DNA of 12,885 nt from JBGTBD01 sp041749475 (GTDB lineage Bacteria > Pseudomonadota > Alphaproteobacteria > Rickettsiales > UBA998), in NCBI GenBank assembly GCA_041749475.1, contig JBGTBD010000065.1, positions 1 to 12,885 on the forward strand, in the 5' to 3' direction. The number at the start of each line of letters is the position of its first letter. The first letter of the stretch is position 1. The notes beneath the pieces were generated by a model, which saw only the letters and a program-made list of their open reading frames with translations, was not told the DNA's origin and searched no databases. A program made the translations under genes and the position numbers. Shown one piece after another: positions 1-5,363 of the stretch.

Positions 1-347
1 CCGTCGTGCCATATGACGGCGGGCCGGTGACCATCAAGAATAAGGAATATGGCAACCTCGTCTCCACCGACGAAACCGTCGCGCTCTGGACGGAGAACAA
101 TAAATGCGGTGAGGATACCGACGTCATCGCCCTGCCGGATAAGGATTCGGACGATGATTCCACGGTGACGCGCAAGCATTTCGTCAACTGCACGCCGGGC
201 GCGGATGTGGAGCTTTACAGCATCGAAGGCGGCGGGCATATGATTCCCGGCGTCAAAGCGCCCATCGCGTCCATGTTCCACGGCAAGTCCAGCCGCGACA
301 TCAAGACGGCGGAAGTTATCTGGGCGTTCTTCTCGGGGAAGAAGTAG
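1..347 (+). CDS. PHB depolymerase-type esterase, C-terminal part (5' end outside window)
   Basis: This is the last 115 codons of an alpha/beta-hydrolase of the PHB depolymerase / LpqC-like esterase family, usually an exported enzyme that cleaves polyester or feruloyl-type esters. The open frame continues through the left edge: the first in-window codons read VVPYDGG, which in this family directly follows the catalytic-Asp segment (HGTxDxxVPYxGG), so that Asp lies just outside. The catalytic His is visible in YSIEGGGHMIPG (His codon 237-239). Cys codons near 105 and 190 would suit a disulfide in an exported protein. The GTG at 6 is internal, not a start. It stops with TAG at 345-347, followed by a short GCGGTT/AACCGC hairpin (353-368) that has no T tract beyond it. 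The family call is fairly firm; the substrate is unknown because the nucleophile region is missing. Confidence 0.8.
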   Translation, partial: VVPYDGGPVTIKNKEYGNLVSTDETVALWTENNKCGEDTDVIALPDKDSDDDSTVTRKHFVNCTPGADVELYSIEGGGHMIPGVKAPIASMFHGKSSRDIKTAEVIWAFFSGKK

Positions 348-434
348 TGTTTGCGGTTTTTTAACCGCCCATTACAGTAGCTATTGTATACTTCACATGG
401 CCCTCCCTTAACTCCGTCATTTCCCTTTTCCCTG

Positions 435-553
435 GTCATTCCCGCGCAGGCGGGAATCCAGTCGAGAGCGCCGTGGGCGCGATATATCCACTCAAAGGGG
501 TTTTCCTGCACCGCAGACGCGGTGCGCTGGATTCCCGCCTGCGCGGGAATGAC
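435..553. repeat. Paired inverted-repeat element, copy 1 (extragenic palindrome)
   Basis: Two 27-bp arms in opposite orientation (435-461 and 527-553) bound a 65-bp core. Each arm is itself a hairpin: GTC, ATTCCCGC, loop GCAG, GCGGGAAT, CCAG in the left arm, and its near-exact reverse complement on the right. Read in frame an arm gives the peptide VIPAQAGIQ, a signature of a common proteobacterial dispersed repeat. The element occupies most of the 241-bp gap between the convergent esterase and glycoside-hydrolase-like genes, where the hairpins could help end transcription on both strands. A second copy at 11368-11457 has the same architecture and shares GCAGACGCG in the core, five bases before the right arm. 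No transposase is visible; such elements are usually mobilised in trans, if at all. Confidence 0.85.
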
Positions 554-588
554 GAGTAATGGGTTAGGCCGCCGCATTTACCGTCGGA

Positions 589-2955
589 TTAATCAGCCGC
601 CTTGCGCGTGGGATAGAACACCACGTAATCCATCAGCCACGGCTCGGATACGGCGTTGGGATAGAGTATTAACCGCACCTGTTTCACCTCGCCTTTCGCT
701 TCAGGCCAGACCAGTGGTATTTCCAATCCTGCCTTGGTGAAGGTCAGCTTAGTAGCCTCCGTTTTCGGTGCGAGGTCAACGGTGCTGTCTTCCATCACTG
801 CTTCCACTTTTACTGCCTTCACCCATTCCGGCGTCGTACCCAGTATCAGTAAGTCATGCTGTGCTTTGGGAAAACTATATGCCAGTGGTGACATGAGGAC
901 GAGGCGCTCACCAGAGGGGATGAGTTTCAGCGCACCGTTCTCGGCGACACCCTCCCCGCCTTCCTGCACTTTCCAGCCGTCATCCTCCGCCAGCATCACC
1001 GTGCCGAACCCCCAATAGAGCGCACGGCGCGGCAGGTTGGCGTGGCTGGCCATGAATTCCTGCATCGCTTCCTCCAGCGGGGTATTGCGGATGGCGGTAT
1101 AGGCGGAGAAGGCCGGATCGTCGGCGAAGAGGCCGTTGGAGCCGTTCCATGCCATGGGCGAGACGTAGCGCGCGTCGTAATTGAACATCTCGCGCATGGT
1201 ACGATAGCCTTTATCGAATCCGGCCAACGTCTGCGGCGCATTGTAGGTGGATGTGTTGTGTTCGACGATGGCCCAGTCGGGGTCTACTTTACGGAACATG
1301 GCGAACAGGCTTTCCTTGCCCTCCATCGCGATGTCGTTCAAGGCGCTCTGCCCGTAGACGATCGCGCCGAGATGCCCGTGCGTCGGCGCGGAGCCTTCAA
1401 TACTGACGCCCGCATCGTCATAATTCTTCACCGGGCTGGTCACGTGATTGGCGAGCGGCATGGAACTGTCCTGCGGAGCCTGAAACCCTTGCGCGGTGAA
1501 GATCATGCGTGAGGGGATACCCGCCTCTTCCACCCAACGGGACATTTCGTCATAATGCCAGTCCACAAGGTGACGGCGGAAGACGACCCATTCATTCACC
1601 CAACGATCACCCGCCCAGTAGCCGACGGGGAAACGCGGAAACTCTCGCGGCGGGGCGACTTCCTGCCAGTTTGTAAACGTCTTGCCGCTGAATTTATTCA
1701 CCTCCTCCAGCGTCAGCGGTTTCTCGCGGGCGTAAGCGCGGAGGTCTTGCGGACCTTCGCCTGCATAGGGGCCGGTGCCTGCCAGCCAGTGCTGGAATTG
1801 CTTGATGGTATCCGGGTTGTAATCATACCATTGTTTCTCCACCTCCCCTTCCACGAAGGGATTGATGTAGAGGTCCGGCTCCAACGTGATACCCGCAAAC
1901 AGGTCCGGATGCTTCTGCGCGAACTGTGCGATACGGCGGGCGGCATCCTGGATATTGCGCTTCTTGTAATGGCGGTACTGGTCGGCGTAGACGTTAAAGG
2001 TAAGGCTACGGGCGAGTTCGGGGGCGGCCATGGAGCCGGGGAGCGTCTTCAGGAAATTATCCGCCATCACCTCGTCTTTGTTGTTCCACTGGCAATTCTT
2101 CTTGTCCTTCTCCAGTTCGTCGCCGATGTCCCACTCCGGCGCGTCACACCCGGCATCTGCCCACACGCCGCCGTTCAGCGTCAGCAACACGGGGGTTTTA
2201 TACTTAATCGCGGTGGCGAGGACGCCGTTCAGGGAATCCTCGGCGATGATCTTACCATTGCATTTCGGGCCCATGGGGTTGAAATCGGGGTCGAACACCC
2301 AATCCTTCTCGCGGCCTTTCGTCGTGCGCATGAACAGCACTGCGGTGCGGAAGCCTGCCTTGATGGTGGCGCTGTTGAGCGGGCCGTATTGCGCGGGGAT
2401 GTCGGCGACGGAGTTGGGCTTGGCGCTGATGGCGCGGGTGCCGTTCTTGTCCGTCACCACGCCGGAAACACCGCTGGTGGCGAAGAGGATATGGAACAGA
2501 TCGTTACTGTCACCACGCTCTTCCAATAACTCCTTCCAGCGATCATCCCGCTTGGGGTGGCTGATCGTGCGGGAGAGGAGGATTTTCTGGTTGCCCTTCT
2601 TGTCGGTGGCGGTAACCTCCAGCGTGTGCTGGCCTTCCGTCAGCCGTGCCGTATGGAAGAAACCGCTCAGCTGAGAATCGGGATAGTCAGGATAGGTTTT
2701 ACCGATGTCACGGCGTTTCAGGCCATAGGTGGCAGGCATGGTCACACCGTTCAGTGTCACGGTGACCGAGGCGATACCGTCCCTATCCACCGCCCAACCG
2801 AACACCTGCATCGCCGAACGATGGACGACGCTCGAATTGGGTTGATCGACATAACCGATGGTCTCCACATCCTTCTGCTTTTGCAGGAACAGGAAGCTTC
2901 CCCCCGCAACGGCTGCAAGCAAGCAGATTAGCAAAAGGAAAGCGCGGCTACCCAT
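589..2955 (-). CDS. Membrane-anchored Ig-like plus barrel protein, probable glycoside hydrolase
   Basis: The 788-residue product starts with a signal anchor (residues 5-24, FLLLICLLAAVAGGSFLFL). An Ig-like domain follows (about 33-132), with the VFGWAVDRDGIASVTVTLNG signature seen in exported carbohydrate-active proteins. A large domain (about 150-650) has features of a TIM-barrel glycoside hydrolase: LLTLNGG (258-263), GITLEPD with Glu359, VSIEGSAP with Glu520, AIVEHNTS with Glu565 and many surface Trp/Tyr. The last 130 residues look like a beta-sandwich. Which Glu residues are catalytic cannot be told from one sequence, and I cannot name a GH family. Start: an ATG at 3015 is possible, but AAGGG lies nine bases before the ATG at 2953-2955, and this start puts the hydrophobic segment at the N-terminus; ATG 2962-2964 is the other option. 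A TSUP permease lies 105 bp upstream on the same strand. Confidence 0.6.
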   Translation of the reverse strand: MGSRAFLLLICLLAAVAGGSFLFLQKQKDVETIGYVDQPNSSVVHRSAMQVFGWAVDRDGIASVTVTLNGVTMPATYGLKRRDIGKTYPDYPDSQLSGFFHTARLTEGQHTLEVTATDKKGNQKILLSRTISHPKRDDRWKELLEERGDSNDLFHILFATSGVSGVVTDKNGTRAISAKPNSVADIPAQYGPLNSATIKAGFRTAVLFMRTTKGREKDWVFDPDFNPMGPKCNGKIIAEDSLNGVLATAIKYKTPVLLTLNGGVWADAGCDAPEWDIGDELEKDKKNCQWNNKDEVMADNFLKTLPGSMAAPELARSLTFNVYADQYRHYKKRNIQDAARRIAQFAQKHPDLFAGITLEPDLYINPFVEGEVEKQWYDYNPDTIKQFQHWLAGTGPYAGEGPQDLRAYAREKPLTLEEVNKFSGKTFTNWQEVAPPREFPRFPVGYWAGDRWVNEWVVFRRHLVDWHYDEMSRWVEEAGIPSRMIFTAQGFQAPQDSSMPLANHVTSPVKNYDDAGVSIEGSAPTHGHLGAIVYGQSALNDIAMEGKESLFAMFRKVDPDWAIVEHNTSTYNAPQTLAGFDKGYRTMREMFNYDARYVSPMAWNGSNGLFADDPAFSAYTAIRNTPLEEAMQEFMASHANLPRRALYWGFGTVMLAEDDGWKVQEGGEGVAENGALKLIPSGERLVLMSPLAYSFPKAQHDLLILGTTPEWVKAVKVEAVMEDSTVDLAPKTEATKLTFTKAGLEIPLVWPEAKGEVKQVRLILYPNAVSEPWLMDYVVFYPTRKAAD

Positions 2956-3017
2956 AAATCTCATCCCTTCATGTGACTGTTGGCCGAACTTGCCCGAATC
3001 AACCTGCAACCGCAACC

Positions 3018-3048
3018 TTTATAGTAGGCAATCCTCGGTGCATCGCAA
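3018..3048 (-). promoter_or_regulatory. Possible promoter for the glycoside-hydrolase-like gene
   Basis: On the minus strand, TTGCGA (3043-3048) precedes TATAAA (3018-3023) with a 19-bp spacer, inside the 105-bp gap between the permease stop and the chosen start. The -10-like hexamer is good, but the spacer is longer than the usual 16-18 bp. If real, the gene is transcribed independently of the permease. This is a by-eye call. Confidence 0.3.
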
Positions 3049-3060
3049 CAACTCACACGC

Positions 3061-3801
3061 TCAGGCGAAGGTCAGATAGAGCGTGCGCAGGCTAAGCAAG
3101 ACGATGATAGCACCCACGGTGATCATCAGCCCACGCGCGGGTACGCGCTTGGCGACCATCGCGGCGATGGGTGCGGCCAGTGCACCGCCGATGATGAGTC
3201 CGGTGATGATCGGCCAGAGATCGAGCCCGATGGTCACCACGAACGTTGCCGAGATGGTGAGGGTGACGAAGAATTCCGCGAGGTTGGTGGAGCCCACGGC
3301 AAAGCGCGGCGTGACGCCCTGGCCCACCAGATTACTGGTGACGAGCGGTCCCCATCCGCCGCCGCCGATGGCATCGAGCATGCCGCCGGAGAATCCCAAA
3401 AGCGGCAGGAATTTTGGATTGCGATTCGCCGGGCCGAGCTTGCGGAAGGCCTTGCGGAGGATGTAGATACCCATCCCCGTCAAATAAATGGCAACGAACA
3501 TCTTGATGGTATCGACGTGTACCTCGCTGACGATATACGCCCCGATCGCTCCGCCGATCATCCCCGCAGGCACGAGCCGGCGCAGGAACTTGAAATCGAT
3601 ATTGCCGAAGCGCCAATGGGAGAAACCGGAGATGCCCGTGGTGAATACTTCCGCCGCATGGACGCTGGCCGATGCGGTGGCAGGCGGAACGCCATAGCTG
3701 AGGAGGACGGAGGTGCTGAACAGCCCATACGCCATCCCCAACGCCCCGTCGATCAACTGCGCAAAGAACCCGACGAAAATGAAGATCACAATATCAGACA
3801 T
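3061..3801 (-). CDS. TSUP (TauE/SafE) family membrane permease
   Basis: The 246-residue product is almost entirely hydrophobic, with about eight predicted membrane segments in two homologous halves, the normal size and layout of the sulfite exporter TauE/SafE family (formerly DUF81). Family signatures are visible: an acidic N-terminal segment (AQLIDGALGMAYG), HAAEVFTTGISGFSHWRFGNID in the first half, and the glycine-rich GGMLDAIGGGGWGP opening the second half. Relatives move sulfite, sulfoacetate, thiosulfate or similar small organosulfur anions across the inner membrane; the substrate here cannot be deduced. The start at 3799-3801 has AAGGGG nine bases upstream. The next gene downstream on the strand is the glycoside-hydrolase-like protein, but with 105 bp and a possible promoter between them co-transcription is uncertain. 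No sulfur-metabolism gene is nearby. Confidence 0.88.
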   Translation of the reverse strand: MSDIVIFIFVGFFAQLIDGALGMAYGLFSTSVLLSYGVPPATASASVHAAEVFTTGISGFSHWRFGNIDFKFLRRLVPAGMIGGAIGAYIVSEVHVDTIKMFVAIYLTGMGIYILRKAFRKLGPANRNPKFLPLLGFSGGMLDAIGGGGWGPLVTSNLVGQGVTPRFAVGSTNLAEFFVTLTISATFVVTIGLDLWPIITGLIIGGALAAPIAAMVAKRVPARGLMITVGAIIVLLSLRTLYLTFA

Positions 3802-3852
3802 GCGGCGGCACCCCTTTTGAAGAGGTACGTGTCTAGACGAAAATCAACACAG

Positions 3853-3865
3853 TTACAATCTGTAA
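3853..3865 (-). promoter_or_regulatory. TTACA-N3-TGTAA dyad upstream of the TSUP permease
   Basis: The dyad reads TTACAGATTGTAA on the minus strand and lies 51 bp before the permease start. A near-identical dyad lies before the PDZ gene at 4486-4498. The motif TCACACTGT (3879-3887, minus strand) is also shared. A longer inverted repeat, AAATCAAC (3841-3848) with GTTGATTT (3892-3899), brackets the site. The shape suits a dimeric repressor or activator site; the regulator is not identifiable. Confidence 0.4.
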
Positions 3866-3921
3866 AAATTGATATACTACAGTGTGATTGAGTTGATTTG
3901 CCGACTGCAAAAAATTTGGTG

Positions 3922-4419
3922 TTAAACCCGCTCCCGGTGAGTCAGAGTATTTGCAGCCTTAAATGATCCAAGCCCATGATCAGGTGTATCTGCCTCAGAA
4001 CTCATAAATTCACACCCTGAATTTTTCTCTAACGGTATGGTATCCTTGCTTTCAATAGACAGTTGTGGAATGGGCCCGGGGTCAAGATACTCCACTATAT
4101 AATCCCTCACCAAAACAATTTCCTTAATAGACTGAGTCTCTTGACTGATATAACGCACCCCTACCTTGCTATCCGCAGGCCCTCTGAATAAGTAGTGTTC
4201 CTGATGGCTGTCCGTAGGTTCCCATGTATCGTTATTATAGGAATCAACGGCTATAATGGTATCACCATCTTTCATGCCTGCTCTCGTTGCTGGTGTTGCA
4301 AAGGGTGAAGGGTTCAACAGTAATTTATACCCAATGACTTTCTGATTATCATCAAATTCTAAGCCACCGAAACGAAAGCCAACGCCGCAGTAGCGTTTAA
4401 AATCATACTCGCTTTCCAT
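3922..4419 (-). CDS. Small PDZ-domain protein in an AT-rich segment
   Basis: The 165-residue product is mostly one PDZ domain (about 10-107). CGVGFRFGG supplies the carboxylate-binding-loop region. AGMKDGDTIIAVD (47-59) is the signature turn after helix 1, and FRGPADSKVGVRYI matches the RGPxGSxV segment of PDZ domains in C-terminal processing (S41) peptidases. No protease domain, signal peptide or membrane segment is present, so a cytosolic peptide-binding or scaffold protein is likely. The tail (108-165) is acidic and unrecognised. The start at 4417-4419 is chosen because GGAGG sits five bases upstream; longer in-frame starts up to 4470 lack this. Base composition is about 40% GC in sampled lines against nearer 60% around it, suggesting acquisition by transfer. 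It lies just 3' of a tRNA gene. Its partner is unknown. Confidence 0.7.
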   Translation of the reverse strand: MESEYDFKRYCGVGFRFGGLEFDDNQKVIGYKLLLNPSPFATPATRAGMKDGDTIIAVDSYNNDTWEPTDSHQEHYLFRGPADSKVGVRYISQETQSIKEIVLVRDYIVEYLDPGPIPQLSIESKDTIPLEKNSGCEFMSSEADTPDHGLGSFKAANTLTHRERV

Positions 4420-4485
4420 TATAGCCTCCATTTCCAATGGAGCCATTAGTAATTGAACTTCCACACACACAGTGTGAAATTATGG

Positions 4486-4498
4486 TTACAATGTGTAA
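4486..4498 (-). promoter_or_regulatory. TTACA-N3-TGTAA dyad upstream of the PDZ gene
   Basis: The dyad reads TTACACATTGTAA on the minus strand, 66 bp before the PDZ start. It differs from the dyad at 3853-3865 by one base across the 14-base match TTACA(G/C)ATTGTAAC. A second dyad, CACAC-A-GTGTG (4466-4476), lies between it and the gene and carries the shared TCACACTGT word (4469-4477). CATAAT (just downstream of the first dyad on this strand) may be the -10 hexamer, but no convincing -35 is seen. Confidence 0.4.
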
Positions 4499-4513
4499 GC
4501 CGAGAAACGAGGC

Positions 4514-4589
4514 TGGTGGGGGCGGAGGGATTTGAACCCCCAGCCAAGGCGTTATGAGCGCCCTGCTCTAACCGTTGAGCTACGCCCCC
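4514..4589 (-). tRNA. tRNA with CAT anticodon (tRNA-Ile2 or elongator tRNA-Met)
   Basis: The 76-base gene folds into a full cloverleaf with an encoded CCA end. The acceptor stem is GGGGGCG/CGCCCCC, the D stem GCTC/GAGC with an eight-base loop, the anticodon stem GGGCG/CGCCT with loop CTCATAA (anticodon CAT), and the T stem GGGGG/CCCTC with loop TTCAAAT. Base pair G1-C72 argues against initiator tRNA, which normally has an unpaired first base. The eight-base D loop and TTGG after the anticodon stem look more like the lysidine-modified tRNA-Ile that reads AUA than elongator tRNA-Met, but this cannot be settled by eye. The AT-rich PDZ segment begins a few bases past its 3' end. Confidence 0.95.
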
Positions 4590-4640
4590 AAGCTATTCTT
4601 ACTTATCGGGAGGCGGACAGACTGTCCAGAAGGAATGGGG

Positions 4641-5315
4641 TTAACGTAATTGCTTCCTAATCATATCTTGGACTGCAGTATCGAGTTTCGCCTGCTGAGC
4701 CATGGCATAATGGAATTGTTCGGCTGCTTTCCCGACAAAGGGCGAAATCACATGATCCAGTACCGCAACGGATTCCACCGCGGCAATGCAGCGGTTCATA
4801 TTCTCTTCACTCAGCATTTTTCCATGAATGAGGATATTGAAATTGTTGCGCTCCTGTCCGGGAGAGAGTGCGCCTGTCCCTACCCCCGCCACATGGGAAA
4901 CAACCGATTGGCGACGATGCGTCGGGCAGCGTTCGTCATTTCCGCGCCAGTATTCGGCGGAAACGCCTTTTTTATCGATATACAGAGCCAATTCAGGATT
5001 AAGAGGGCGGATAGATTCAATCACCTGGGCTCTTAATTCCGCCAGCGGGTTTCTGTCCGTGAAAAGCGCCAGATCGTCATACGCCACTTCCCGGGAGTAA
5101 TCATCGGCATTATACGGCGTCAGCGGCGCTATCTTGACCGGGTGGGCAATCATCTCCAGAAGTCGCGACGCGTCAGGGGATGACTCAGCACCGATTCCCA
5201 GCATATACAATTGCTCTGAAAGATTTTCCAGCACCGCTACGGGAACCAGCTTTTCCTTGAGCGTTTCGATCCGCCCTAATACGTCATTCGCAATAACCAC
5301 CGTGGGTGACCGCAT
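4641..5315 (-). CDS. Hypothetical protein, 224 aa, downstream of polA
   Basis: I do not recognise this protein. It is soluble-looking, with no signal peptide or membrane segment, and appears mostly helical (for example 13-45 and 165-224). A central stretch is richer in His, Arg and Gly: CPTHRRQSVVSHVAGVGTGA (129-148), followed by NFNILIHGKMLSEENMNRC. The start at 5313-5315 is well supported by a strong AGGGGAGGGG ribosome site a few bases upstream. It begins 48 bp after the polA stop on the same strand, so it may be co-transcribed with polA, though the gap is wide enough for its own promoter. A 13-bp palindrome (GGACAG-A-CTGTCC, 4615-4627) follows its stop, without a T tract. Base composition resembles polA more than the PDZ segment. 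Confidence 0.65.
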   Translation of the reverse strand: MRSPTVVIANDVLGRIETLKEKLVPVAVLENLSEQLYMLGIGAESSPDASRLLEMIAHPVKIAPLTPYNADDYSREVAYDDLALFTDRNPLAELRAQVIESIRPLNPELALYIDKKGVSAEYWRGNDERCPTHRRQSVVSHVAGVGTGALSPGQERNNFNILIHGKMLSEENMNRCIAAVESVAVLDHVISPFVGKAAEQFHYAMAQQAKLDTAVQDMIRKQLR

Positions 5316-5363
5316 ATCCCCTCCCCTTTTAGCTTATTAAGACTATCCGGGAATTATGACAGT

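Noticed and set aside
353..368. GCGGTT-TTTT-AACCGC hairpin right after the esterase stop as a terminator
   Set aside because: The stem is only six pairs and no T tract follows on either strand; the larger repeat hairpins nearby are better candidates.
384..577. Frames on both strands encoding VIPAQAGIQ peptides
   Set aside because: These are translations of the extragenic repeat arms, not genes.
1555..2529. Long plus-strand frame (324 codons) opposite the glycoside-hydrolase-like gene
   Set aside because: It is a shadow of a GC-rich gene: its product is rich in Gly/Val/Arg/His without domain motifs, and the minus-strand frame has a signal anchor and ordered domains.
4615..4627. Palindrome GGACAG-A-CTGTCC after the 224-residue gene as a terminator
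   Set aside because: Short stem, one-base centre and no T tract. It could equally be part of the tRNA promoter region or a protein-binding site.
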